Positions 45,183-53,336 of a DNA stretch of 64,000 bases are shown here, piece by piece. Under the pieces are notes generated by a model that was not told where the DNA came from, searched no databases, and worked only from the letters and a program-made list of their open reading frames with translations. The position numbers were made by a program, and so were the translations under genes. The DNA is taken from assembly GCF_014268585.2 (NCBI RefSeq), contig NZ_CP077092.1:3038001-3102000 (forward strand), read 5' to 3'. The stretch comes from Pseudomonas iranensis (lineage in GTDB: Bacteria > Pseudomonadota > Gammaproteobacteria > Pseudomonadales > Pseudomonadaceae). Positions within the stretch are counted from its first letter, which is position 1; every line of letters begins with the position of its first letter.

Positions 45183-45593
45183 TCAAAGAGCCGCTTGGCA
45201 AACGGCCTCTAGGTTCATTCCGTCGGGCGCCAAGACATAAGCCGCGTAATAGCTAGGGTGGTAATTAGGCCTTAGGCCGGGTGCCCCATTATCTTTGCCG
45301 CCGGCAGCTATGCCAGCCGCATGAAAAGCGTCGACCGCTTCACGGCTCTCAGCGACTAGTGCTATGTGCAGGCTATGGCTGGAATCGGGCTCGTCATGCA
45401 ACCATAGAAATGGCTTTCCTCCACGGCCAAATCCCAGTCGTCGAGGCTTTGCACAAGGAGGATCAGCCTCAATGCTCATTACTAAGCTGATACCTAGTGG
45501 CCCGAGCAGTGAGGCGTAAAAGGTTTTGGCGTGCACGATATCCGAAACACCGATGCCCATATGGTCTATTGCCGAGCCCGCAAAATTGTTCAT
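45183..45593 (-). CDS. VOC-family (glyoxalase/bleomycin resistance-like) protein
   Basis: Single VOC unit of 136 residues: the DHMGIGVSDIVHAKTFYASL strand-helix start, PFLWLHDEP in the middle and NYHPSYYAAYVLAPDGMNLE at the end. His10, the central acidic residues and the terminal Glu are at usual metal-ligand positions. ATG 45593 has GGAG seven bases upstream. It lies 77 bases after the SDR gene in the same direction, possibly one transcript under the divergent TetR regulator. Confidence 0.88.
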   Translation of the reverse strand: MNNFAGSAIDHMGIGVSDIVHAKTFYASLLGPLGISLVMSIEADPPCAKPRRLGFGRGGKPFLWLHDEPDSSHSLHIALVAESREAVDAFHAAGIAAGGKDNGAPGLRPNYHPSYYAAYVLAPDGMNLEAVCQAAL

Positions 45594-45669
45594 TAGATGA
45601 CTCCATAAATATCGACTGCTCGGCTGGCGAAGCATGCAATTAATGCCCCGTGCGTCCGTTCATCAACCC

Positions 45670-46410
45670 CTAAATCTGCGATGCGCCACCGTCGGCGAAT
45701 AGCTCGGTGCCATTAACATAGCTTGACGCATCACTCGCAAGGAAAAGAGCGGCTTGACCAATTTCGCGTGCCTCGCCGATTCGACCCAGCGTGCTTTTCT
45801 CGCTGAGGCCATCAATCACCTCCTGCGCGTTTTCGCCAAGTACATCGCGAAGGGATTGGGTGTTCACAGGGCCGGGGCTGAGTAGGTTGATACGGACGCC
45901 AGAACCTTTGATATCCAAAATCCAACTACGCACCAGCGCCCTCAGGGCCGCCTTTGTAGCTCCATAGACGCTCAGACCGGGGCCAGGGTTGATAGAGGCG
46001 GTCGAGCCGATGATAACAATGCTGCTCACCTTGCTCATCAACGGCAGTGCGCCTTGTACGGTGAAAATCGTGCCTTTGACGTTGGTAGTGAAAACTTTAT
46101 CGAACCCTACTTCGGTGATCGCTCCCAGTGGCTCGATTACGCCTATACCTGCGTTGGCAATCAATACATCGATATGGCCATGAACCGCCTGCATGTGGCT
46201 GAACAACTCGGCAAGGTCTGTGGCGTTCGAGATATCCGTGCAGACAGCGGACGAGTTCCCGCCCAGGCGACTCACGGCTTCATCTAACTGAGGTTGCCGA
46301 CGCCCCGTGATGATCAGAGTGGCGCCTTGGAGGGCGAACGCTTCAGCGATGGCGAAGCCGAGGCCTGAAGAGCCACCAGTTACCAGAACAACCTTGTTTT
46401 TAAATTCCAT
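45670..46410 (-). CDS. short-chain dehydrogenase/reductase
   Basis: Classical SDR of 246 residues: cofactor loop TGGSSGLG (residues 12-19), NAGIGV (about 89), catalytic Ser in IIGSTAS and 13 residues on the Tyr of VYGATK (Tyr and Lys about 152 and 156), and C-terminal NGTELFADGGASQI. I start at ATG 46410, just before FKNKVVLVTGG. Three related palindromes lie in the space up to the divergent TetR gene, implying tight repression. Substrate unknown. Confidence 0.9.
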   Translation of the reverse strand: MEFKNKVVLVTGGSSGLGFAIAEAFALQGATLIITGRRQPQLDEAVSRLGGNSSAVCTDISNATDLAELFSHMQAVHGHIDVLIANAGIGVIEPLGAITEVGFDKVFTTNVKGTIFTVQGALPLMSKVSSIVIIGSTASINPGPGLSVYGATKAALRALVRSWILDIKGSGVRINLLSPGPVNTQSLRDVLGENAQEVIDGLSEKSTLGRIGEAREIGQAALFLASDASSYVNGTELFADGGASQI

Positions 46411-46432
46411 GGGAAACGTCTCAGCGAGTGAA

Positions 46433-46452
46433 TATGTAGTGAACACTACATA
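46433..46452 (+). promoter_or_regulatory. palindrome 1 of the SDR/TetR promoter
   Basis: Perfect 9-base arms TATGTAGTG and CACTACATA around AA, starting 23 bases upstream of the SDR start. It shares a TAG-N6-CTA core with the two other palindromes, so it is a probable TetR operator. Confidence 0.6.
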
Positions 46453-46475
46453 GGTGCACGTTCAATCACAACCTT

Positions 46476-46491
46476 TTTAGCGATCACTAAA
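46476..46491 (+). promoter_or_regulatory. palindrome 2 of the SDR/TetR promoter
   Basis: TTTAGCGATCACTAAA, an imperfect inverted repeat with the same TAG-N6-CTA core as the flanking palindromes. Confidence 0.5.
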
Positions 46492-46520
46492 CAATTGGTG
46501 CCCGACGCGATTGATATCAG

Positions 46521-46538
46521 CTGTAGCGATCGCTACAG
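46521..46538 (+). promoter_or_regulatory. palindrome 3 of the SDR/TetR promoter
   Basis: CTGTAGCGATCGCTACAG is a perfect 18-base palindrome, 28 bases upstream of the TetR start. It is the best candidate for the primary TetR operator and autoregulation. Confidence 0.65.
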
Positions 46539-46565
46539 TTGTCGCCTCGACTGAGTGAGACATCA

Positions 46566-47168
46566 ATGAACATAAGCACCCGCCAGCGCCGTCCCGCGTT
46601 TGATCGCGAGCAAGGGATAGCGATTGCTCAGGCATTGTTTCATCACCGGGGGTACGATGCAGTCAGCCTGTCTGACCTGACGGATGCCATGAATATTAAG
46701 CCCCCAAGCTTTTACGCCGCCTATGGCAGCAAGGCCGAACTGTTCGAGCGGGCAATGTGTCGCTACGCTAGCGAAAAAGCATTACCTCTAGACAAGCTGC
46801 TAACGTCGGATTTGCCACCCGCAGCAGCGCTGAAGTCGCTGCTTGTAGCCGCTGCGAAGCAGTACGGAGGAGATACCGCTTTGCGTGGTTGTCTTATCAC
46901 TGAGGGCTTGCGCGCGGATGATCCTGTTGCCCGAAGCATGGCCGAGAAGCTGGGAGGAGCCGCAATTCAGACAATCCGCAATTACCTTGACCAAGTTTGT
47001 CCCCGAGGCGCGCAAGCGCTGACTGACTACCTAGTGACCACTTTGCGTGGACTCTCTGCTGCAGCATGCAACGGCATGTCCCTTGGGCGGTTGATAGAGG
47101 TGGCGCAAATTGCCGGCACCGCAATTTCTGTAGCGCTAGATGCAGGCGACACCGCCGCTGACTCCTGA
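46566..47168 (+). CDS. TetR-family transcriptional repressor
   Basis: The helix-turn-helix is in residues 14-55, with GYDAVSLSDLTDAMNIKPPS followed by FYAAYGSKAELFERAM, the signature of the AcrR/YxaF-like TetR group. The remaining about 145 residues form the helical ligand domain. ATG 46566 is preceded by GTGAGA; the frame begins at 46539 without support. It is divergent from the SDR/VOC genes with three related palindromes between, so it probably represses them and itself, releasing upon binding a small (perhaps electrophilic) ligand. Confidence 0.9.
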   Translation: MNISTRQRRPAFDREQGIAIAQALFHHRGYDAVSLSDLTDAMNIKPPSFYAAYGSKAELFERAMCRYASEKALPLDKLLTSDLPPAAALKSLLVAAAKQYGGDTALRGCLITEGLRADDPVARSMAEKLGGAAIQTIRNYLDQVCPRGAQALTDYLVTTLRGLSAAACNGMSLGRLIEVAQIAGTAISVALDAGDTAADS

Positions 47169-47199
47169 GCAACCGCCACTGCTTTAACCTTTTGATGAT

Positions 47200-48177
47200 T
47201 TAGAGATCCGTGATAGTCGTACCCGCGATGCTCTCGGCGAACTCAACCCCCAGCAGCCTCGCTGGCGTCTCGAAGCCTGGTTGTCGCTTGCCTGCCAATA
47301 CTCTGCGCGCAGCCTCCACTGCAGCGAGCGGAGTGTAGGTGTATCCATTGACAGTTTCGATTATCGAACGCGCAACAGCACCGTCGGCGCCGGTAACTTC
47401 GGCTACGGCTCGTGCGCGATGATTTTCACGTTGGTGCACATCCGGCCCCTCGGGAAGCGTTGAAATATCTGCTTGGGGAATCGGATCGCCAGAGAAATGC
47501 ACGAACATGGAAATGTTGGGTATGCCAGTGGAATGCCAGCTCGTGATCAGATCGCCAAACGAGAGCGGCGCACACAGCTCCGGGCCGTCACCAAAATCGA
47601 ACGATCGTGGTTGTGCAGCGGGAGTTGCAACCACTGCCCCGTCAATCCTCGCCAGCAACCCTGCACCAATGATTTCGCTAACACTTCGGGCCGAGCCACG
47701 TGACATCGAACCTGCGACCTGAAGTGCGATCTTTATCGACTGCGGCGCTTGCACCCGACGTGCAACATGCACCGCCAGGCAATCAGTTGGCACTACATCC
47801 CACCCGACCCCGGGCAGGAGCATGACGCCTGACTCGGCTGCCTTAGTGCCCATTCGCTCGGCCAGCTCATAGACCTTGATCTCAGCCGTGATATCAAGAT
47901 AGTCGACGCCAGCGTTTATACAGGTCTGCATTAGCGCACTGGCCGTTTGAGCAAAGGGCCCGGCACAATTCAGGAGCGCGGCGACACCGCTAAGCATTTC
48001 TGGCGTCAAAGCATCAGGCATAAATATACGATAAGGAACATTCAACTGGGTGGCCAGAGCGCGCAGCTTCTCCTGATTGCGCCCAGCAATGATGACATCC
48101 AGCCCCTGCGCTGCTGCATACTCGGCAGCCATGCGTCCCATGTAGCCGGTTGCGCCGTAGATCATCAATTTCTTCAT
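47200..48177 (-). CDS. saccharopine-dehydrogenase-like NAD(P)-binding protein
   Basis: Rossmann start MIYGATGYMGRMAAEYAAAQ with GxxGxxG at residues 8-14, followed by IIAGRNQEKLRALA. This is the pattern of the saccharopine dehydrogenase/trans-acting enoyl reductase group; NCAGPFAQTASALMQTCINA and GVDYLDITAE (about residues 70-100) confirm it. The rest is a substrate domain of unknown specificity. 325 residues. It overlaps the stop of the VOC gene by four bases (ATGA), third gene of an SDR-VOC-reductase operon divergent from an AraC regulator. Confidence 0.85.
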   Translation of the reverse strand: MKKLMIYGATGYMGRMAAEYAAAQGLDVIIAGRNQEKLRALATQLNVPYRIFMPDALTPEMLSGVAALLNCAGPFAQTASALMQTCINAGVDYLDITAEIKVYELAERMGTKAAESGVMLLPGVGWDVVPTDCLAVHVARRVQAPQSIKIALQVAGSMSRGSARSVSEIIGAGLLARIDGAVVATPAAQPRSFDFGDGPELCAPLSFGDLITSWHSTGIPNISMFVHFSGDPIPQADISTLPEGPDVHQRENHRARAVAEVTGADGAVARSIIETVNGYTYTPLAAVEAARRVLAGKRQPGFETPARLLGVEFAESIAGTTITDL

Positions 48178-48575
48178 TGGGCGTGCTGCCAGTTCTTGTA
48201 AACGAATTCGAGGCTATAGCCGTCTGGGTCGAGGACATTGGCCGCGTAGTAGTTCGGGTCGTAATGCAGACGTGCGCCGGGAGGGCCGTTGTCTGTTGCC
48301 CCTTGGGCGATGGCCGCTGCATAGGCGATATCGACCTCGGCACGGCTATTGGCGACGAAACCTACGTGCACCGCCTGTCCCTCCACCGCCCCTTCGCGCA
48401 GCCAGAAGAACATTCGGCCATGGGCGCCAAAGCCCTTGAGGTCAGGATGACCAGGAGGCCCGTCCTTGCCGTCGTAATCCAGACGCGCCGTGATGCCAAG
48501 CGGCGTCAGTGCTGCCTGATAAAAGTGTATCGAGCGCTTGATGTCGCTCACCGAGAGAAAAATATGATCGAGCAT
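48174..48575 (-). CDS. VOC-family protein
   Basis: Single VOC unit of 133 residues: LDHIFLSVSDIKRSIHFYQA at the start, MFFWLREGA in the middle and NYYAANVLDPDGYSLEFVYK at the end; His3 and the C-terminal Glu are likely metal ligands. It has the same build as the VOC gene at 45183 but clearly different sequence, so the two SDR-VOC cassettes are analogous, not duplicated. It is the middle gene of a three-gene operon. Confidence 0.88.
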   Translation of the reverse strand: MLDHIFLSVSDIKRSIHFYQAALTPLGITARLDYDGKDGPPGHPDLKGFGAHGRMFFWLREGAVEGQAVHVGFVANSRAEVDIAYAAAIAQGATDNGPPGARLHYDPNYYAANVLDPDGYSLEFVYKNWQHAQ

Positions 48576-48589
48576 GGAGCCTCCATGAT

Positions 48590-49333
48590 TTAGATGATGT
48601 AGCCGCCTGCGACTTCGATGGTTTGCGCGTTGATCCAGGCGCTTTCCTGAGAGAGCAGCATCGCAATAACACGAGCGACGTCTTGCGGCTCGCCCACCCG
48701 GCCCAGTGCTGTCTGACTGGCCAGCATGGCTTCAAACTCATCGTTCAAACCGCCCCCCAGCTCAGTACGAATGGCACCAGGCGAAACCGCATTGGCACGA
48801 ATACCGCGCTCACACAGTTCTTTCGCCATGTAGCGGGTCAATACTTCGAGACCGCCTTTAAAGGCCGCATACGGCGCGACCCCTGATGTCGCGACGCGCG
48901 TTGTGGCACTCGTCAGGTTGACGATGCTCGCGCCATCTTCAAGTAGCGGCAGCAGCGTTTGAGTGAGGAAGAAAGGCCCCTTGAGGTGCACTGCGAACAG
49001 GCCGTCGAATTGCTCCTCGCTGACTGACTCCAGCGGGTTGAACAGACCGTAGCCTGCGTTGTTTACAAGACCTGCCAGCGTGTTTGTGCCCCAGGTAATT
49101 TCCAGAGCGGAGACCACGGCATCACGAAATGCAGCAAAGTTTGAGGTGTTACTCACGTCCAGCCGCAGCGCCACCGCCTTGCCGCCAGCGGCCTCGATTT
49201 GCCGGACGATCTGGTGAGCTGCATCAGGATTCTGGTTGTAGGTAAGGATGACGCCCATCCCCCGTTCGGCAATATGGAGAGCAGCGCTGGCGCCAATGCC
49301 GCGACTGCCTCCGGTGATAACGATGACGCCCAT
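48590..49333 (-). CDS. short-chain dehydrogenase/reductase
   Basis: SDR of 247 residues with TGGSRGIG (residues 7-14), NNAGYG (about 92-97), Ser of VNLTSATTR and Tyr/Lys of YAAFK (13 residues later), then VSPGAIRTELGG and the usual C-terminal VAGGYII. ATG 49333 is chosen because the Rossmann strand follows at once; the long upstream frame overlaps the divergent AraC gene. It is the first gene of an operon with the VOC and reductase genes. Confidence 0.9.
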   Translation of the reverse strand: MGVIVITGGSRGIGASAALHIAERGMGVILTYNQNPDAAHQIVRQIEAAGGKAVALRLDVSNTSNFAAFRDAVVSALEITWGTNTLAGLVNNAGYGLFNPLESVSEEQFDGLFAVHLKGPFFLTQTLLPLLEDGASIVNLTSATTRVATSGVAPYAAFKGGLEVLTRYMAKELCERGIRANAVSPGAIRTELGGGLNDEFEAMLASQTALGRVGEPQDVARVIAMLLSQESAWINAQTIEVAGGYII

Positions 49334-49472
49334 GGTGCACTTCCCGTGTCGATGACTTGAGCCTCCACAGTAGAGTCCCCGGCCATCCAGAACGTGGCCA
49401 TTCCTACTCGAAACCTGCCTGTTTCTGCTTTCTGCTTGCCAAGTCCCAAACGAGCCGGGCAGGATCCAGCCC

Positions 49473-50366
49473 ATGACCACACAATTGAATGAACTGCGAG
49501 CCCTGACCTCAAGTGCTGAAAATCGGCGCACTGAGACAGGAATCCCCAGGGTAGCCATGGTGCAGGGTGAGATTCCCGAGCACATGCTGGCCGCCGTCTA
49601 CGAGCCGATGATCAACCTGATTCTCCACGGCAGTAAAACCATGACCGTCGGGGAGCAGACGTTGCACTATGACCCGGCGACGTACTTCGTGATGTCGATC
49701 GAGCTGCCCGCCGTGGGCACAGTTCATCCGGCGTCGACCGGAGAGCCTTATCTCGCGGTAAGCCTGACTCTCGACCCGGTGGCGCTAACCACGCTGCTGG
49801 CCGACCTACCACTTCCGGCTGATCGCCATGACCAAGATCCGGGTTTTTCAGTAGCGCCGGTCACGCCTCAGTTGATGGATGCTTGGGTGCGCCTGCTGCG
49901 CTTGATGGGTGACCCACAAAGTATCGCCGCCCTGGCGCCGGCATACGAACGCGAGATCCTCTATCGTGTACTCCAAGGCCCTCACGGCTGGATGCTGCGT
50001 GAAATCGCCGCGCCGGACTCTGCGATGGCCCGTGTCAATCAGGCCATTCAGTGGATCCGCCGCGACTTCGCCGAATCTATTCGGGTAGAACATATGGCAG
50101 AGAAAGCAGCAATGAGCGTTTCGGCATTTCACCGACACTTCAAGGCGGTAACCACACTGAGCCCTCTGCAATATCAAAAGCGTGTACGCCTGCTTCAGGC
50201 TCGCACCCTTATGGTTGCCAACGCCAGAAGCGTCACTGCGGCTGCCTTTGAAGTCGGGTATGAAAGCAGCACCCAGTTCAGCCGAGATTACGCAAAAGTC
50301 TTCGGGCTACCGCCCTCAAGAGACGCTGCGCGCATTCAGCACGAGAATAAAGTTTCAAGGGCCTGA
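49473..50366 (+). CDS. AraC-family regulator (AraC_N type)
   Basis: An N-terminal sensory domain (about residues 25-180, with VYEPMINLILHGSKTMTVGE and YDPATYFVMSIELPAVG as in AraC_N proteins of the YqhC type) and the double helix-turn-helix (about 200-285; KAAMSVSAFHRHFKAVTTLS and ESSTQFSRDYAKVFGLPPSR). YqhC-like regulators respond to aldehydes and control reductases, which fits the divergent SDR-VOC-reductase operon. AGGATC precedes ATG 49473. Its last 89 bases overlap the convergent SnoaL-like gene. Confidence 0.88.
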   Translation: MTTQLNELRALTSSAENRRTETGIPRVAMVQGEIPEHMLAAVYEPMINLILHGSKTMTVGEQTLHYDPATYFVMSIELPAVGTVHPASTGEPYLAVSLTLDPVALTTLLADLPLPADRHDQDPGFSVAPVTPQLMDAWVRLLRLMGDPQSIAALAPAYEREILYRVLQGPHGWMLREIAAPDSAMARVNQAIQWIRRDFAESIRVEHMAEKAAMSVSAFHRHFKAVTTLSPLQYQKRVRLLQARTLMVANARSVTAAAFEVGYESSTQFSRDYAKVFGLPPSRDAARIQHENKVSRA

Positions 50367-50865
50367 TCAGATCAAATACGGCGAGGACTGCGGGATCTCC
50401 CGTCCGCCAGACGTTGTCCACCACGATGTGCTGAATGCGCCCAGTTTCACCCTGCCTGACCAGCTTCACGTCGTAACGGTTTTTCATGAGATAGGAACGG
50501 GAGTGATCAGTTTTCAAAACATGTTGGGCTTCTACCAACGCATCCAGCACCGCCTCATCTCCTTCAACGGTGACGCGGGGATTGTTCACAGAGTGCGTGG
50601 TATCGACTCGGCTAAGTGACGTAATGAGAGCCTGGACGATGGTGTCACGACCTTGAAGAACAGGGTATTCAAAACCGGCTTTGGCTGCTGCGGGCCGGAA
50701 ATCAGAAGCGGCACTATCTGTAAGCGCCGAGGCCATAAGCCCGGCATCACGAATATCAATACCTGCAGCGTAGCCATATAGAGCTTCGGCGACTGCAAGC
50801 TTGTCAGCGGTGAAAAGCCGCTTCGCTTTAACGAACTGAAGCGGTGCCTGGACGGTATCACTCAA
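50278..50865 (-). CDS. SnoaL/NTF2-like protein, ends altered
   Basis: An NTF2-fold protein: ADKLAVAEALYGYAAGIDIR (helix and first strand), FEYPVLQGRDTIVQALIT, then THSVNNPRVTVEGDEAVLDA and YDVKLVRQGETGRIQHIVVD. These proteins bind or transform small hydrophobic substrates. The only upstream start is TTG 50865 without a ribosome site, and the first 20 codons are antisense to an HxlR-like remnant, so the native 5' end was probably lost at a junction. After WRTGDPAVL the last 35 residues run through the convergent AraC gene. It may not be functional. Confidence 0.6.
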   Translation of the reverse strand: MSDTVQAPLQFVKAKRLFTADKLAVAEALYGYAAGIDIRDAGLMASALTDSAASDFRPAAAKAGFEYPVLQGRDTIVQALITSLSRVDTTHSVNNPRVTVEGDEAVLDALVEAQHVLKTDHSRSYLMKNRYDVKLVRQGETGRIQHIVVDNVWRTGDPAVLAVFDLIRPLKLYSRAECAQRLLRAVARRLLRNLG

Positions 50866-50925
50866 AAAGCGCTGACCCAGGCGCTCAGAAGGCTCGAACG
50901 TAACGGGATCCTTGCGCGCGGGTTG
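50803..50925 (+). pseudogene. HxlR-family regulator remnant (wing-helix part)
   Basis: The plus strand reads EKPLRFNELKRCLDGITQKA, then LTQALRRLERNGILAR, the recognition helix and beta-hairpin start of HxlR proteins. There is no start codon in frame upstream (a TAG at 50785) and no similarity beyond GILAR. It is antisense to the 5' end of the SnoaL-like gene, indicating that two gene ends were fused by a rearrangement. Confidence 0.65.
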
Positions 50926-51108
50926 GCTTGCGTCGTTGCATCGGTAGGAAAATTACGACGATCCTGGGCCAGCGTCCGTCCTCATAAACCAAGTCGCAAA
51001 ATAAGCTCCCAGTCGTAATTATGCGTTTGGGAACGACCTAGGTATCAAGCGTCTCTGGCGTAGTTTTTGAATGCATCGAAAATGCTCGCTCGCTGTTGGC
51101 TCTGGTCT

Positions 51109-51428
51109 TCAGAGCTCCTTCAGTTGGTTCTCAAGCGTTTGATTTTCCCACACAGAGAGCAGCGCAATGGGATCTGTGCCAAACCGGTTCCCCGAATCGA
51201 ACGACCAACGCCGGCCATCTGGGCTTATGCACTCTTCACAGTAGTCGAGCTCGTCACACACGTTGAAAATCGTAATGCTCCCCCCTCGATCTTTACCATG
51301 AACAAACCGGCATAGAGCTCATCCCAACTCTGAGCGCTTTGCCTACGGGTGGGCGTTGGGAGCAGGGGCAGCTTCGCGGGATTTTCCGGAACTACCGCGC
51401 TTGATAATGCCAGTAATTTGAACGCCAA
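51109..51428 (-). pseudogene. small DUF7693-like gene with a frameshift in a G tract
   Basis: From TTG 51428 one frame reads QSWDELYAGLFMVKIEGG. After the run of six G (plus-strand C at 51280-51285) it loses sense, while the neighbouring frame continues SITIFNVCDELDYCEECISP, then RWSFDSGNRFGTDPIALLSV and a stop at 51109. Seven G would join the two frames exactly. The joined pattern is that of a small Pseudomonas family I remember as DUF7693. One base missing in a homopolymer may be decay, phase variation or an assembly error. The rest of 50926-51590 holds no gene. Confidence 0.7.
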
Positions 51429-51590
51429 GGGTTCTTAGAGCTGGAGATTCCATACATCAGCCGATGTAGCTATCGCATGGCGTTGCACGGTACGTCGCAC
51501 GTGCACGAAAAAAATTGCACACTCGCAATGAGCGGCTATAACTTACTGACAGGGAACATTTGGTCAAAGCTTTGGAGGCAAGGACGCTCT

Positions 51591-53159
51591 ATGCGTAGTG
51601 TCAATACAATAAGCTTGGGAGCTATCGGTGTTGTATGGCTTACCATAGTTTGTGCAGTGCCCTGTAGCGCTGAAAACAAGTGGATCGGATACCGCTCGTC
51701 CATCACTCCACAGCCAGATATTATGTCAGCCTGCAAAGCGGCAGTCGATGTTGAATATGCGCCTGGAGCTTGGCCTTGGTCTCAGGATCTACTATTCAAA
51801 GATACCTTGCGCTTCACAAAGCTTGATTATCTCTATATTAATCCGATCATGGCGACTTGTGAGTTTACAGCTCGTAGCCCGTATAATCCTGAAATATATG
51901 GCACTGCCGGCGTAATTGTCGCACGCTATGGGACTCAGTGTGATACGGGTAATGAGTACAATCCTGATACTGGCCGCTGCGACTCAACGGCTGGAGAGAT
52001 TCCAAGAAAACAATTGGGCGTCCCTCCCTTTCAAGGATGTGAGTCCAATACTTTTTTGGGGAATCCTATAAATTTCTCAACAGGAAACAAGTTTCAAGTA
52101 GAGAAGGATTATCTCAAGACAAGTAGTTCTCCGCTTGAAATCACGCGATATTATAATAGCAAGGACGGTATTTGGCGGCATACGTACTCGCAAAGTATAT
52201 TTCTGACCCCAGAAATGGTCTGGATCACTTTAGAGGATGGCCGGCAAATAAAGTTTTCTCGCGTGGGCTCTGTAATTACTTCAGAGCAAACAGAGCTCGG
52301 TACTCTGAAGAATACAGCTGACGGTGGATGGGAATACATATCACCCAATAACGAGCGCTTGAGGTTTACTGATTGGGGCGTATTAGTTGGTAAAGTTGAC
52401 GCGCTAGGGCGCAGTGTTCGTATTGAAAGGACTGGAACTGTCATTAAGGTGACTGATGAGTTTGGTGGTGTTCTTACTTTGAAAGAATATGGCGTCGCTC
52501 AACTCCTTTCCGCGGAGGCTCCTGGGGTAACCATAAATTACACATATAACGATCTCGGCGAGCTAGAGGTTGCAGAATTTAAGAGACATGGTAGCGAGAT
52601 CGTCGAGAAAAGAAGTTATCTATACAAGCCAGGGACTGACAAAAAGCTATTGATTGGCTTGATTGATCAGCGGGGAGTACAAAGCTCTACTTGGGAGTAT
52701 GACGAGGCTGGGCGCGCGACATCTAGCGAGCACGCTGGCGGGGTTGGTCACGTAAATATTGCTTATAATAATGATGGAACGGTTAATGTGACTAACGAAC
52801 TAGGTAAGTCGACTCTTTATCAGTTTAGTTTGATTCAAGGGGTGAGGCGAGTGGTTTCAATTGTTGGGCAACCGTCCCCAAACTGCCCTTATAGCAACTC
52901 AACCTTCACGTATGACTCGCGCGGATTGGTAGAAACAAAGTCTGATGCGGAAGGGCATTTGACAACCTATGCATATAATGAGCGGGGCTTCGAGGTAAAA
53001 CGTGTTGAAGGAGCAGGCTCAGCGCAGCAAAGAAGTATTAGTACAGAATGGGATCCGGTATTGCCATTGAAGAGCAAAGTTTTCGAGCCGACTAGGATGA
53101 CAGTATTCACGTACGATGGGCAGGGAAGGCCGCTATCTGTTCAGGTCACGAGTAATTGA
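51591..53159 (+). CDS. secreted Rhs/YD-repeat protein, N-terminal part of a split Rhs system
   Basis: ATG 51591 with AAGGA upstream gives a signal peptide (MRSVNTISLGAIGVVWLTIV, cleavage near CSA at residue 29). After a 110-residue Cys-containing region comes a DUF6531-like block (NPINFSTGNKFQVEKDYLKT, RYYNSKDGIWRHTYSQSIFL) and then YD-type repeats (WEYDEAGRATS, FTYDSRGLVE, FTYDGQGRPLSVQ). It ends after 522 residues exactly where an Rhs core would be expected to continue. The next gene supplies the core. Low GC relative to the window. It probably forms part of the toxin-encapsulating shell. Confidence 0.85.
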   Translation: MRSVNTISLGAIGVVWLTIVCAVPCSAENKWIGYRSSITPQPDIMSACKAAVDVEYAPGAWPWSQDLLFKDTLRFTKLDYLYINPIMATCEFTARSPYNPEIYGTAGVIVARYGTQCDTGNEYNPDTGRCDSTAGEIPRKQLGVPPFQGCESNTFLGNPINFSTGNKFQVEKDYLKTSSSPLEITRYYNSKDGIWRHTYSQSIFLTPEMVWITLEDGRQIKFSRVGSVITSEQTELGTLKNTADGGWEYISPNNERLRFTDWGVLVGKVDALGRSVRIERTGTVIKVTDEFGGVLTLKEYGVAQLLSAEAPGVTINYTYNDLGELEVAEFKRHGSEIVEKRSYLYKPGTDKKLLIGLIDQRGVQSSTWEYDEAGRATSSEHAGGVGHVNIAYNNDGTVNVTNELGKSTLYQFSLIQGVRRVVSIVGQPSPNCPYSNSTFTYDSRGLVETKSDAEGHLTTYAYNERGFEVKRVEGAGSAQQRSISTEWDPVLPLKSKVFEPTRMTVFTYDGQGRPLSVQVTSN

Positions 53160-53336
53160 TTTTATGGGAAGATGAAATTTAAATGATTTCGATTGATGTC
53201 TCCGGCAGCTTTTAAATTAAAGTGATCGCTACCGAGAGCGAAATTTATTACTCTGACTGTATAAGGTATGTGGCGGGTGAGTGTTATGTGGAGGCTTAAT
53301 TGGAAACAAAACAATCATTTCATTAAGAAGGATCTT

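Noticed and set aside
49334..49585. Long N-terminal extension of the SDR at 48590
   Set aside because: It overlaps the divergent AraC gene; the Rossmann strand starts at ATG 49333.
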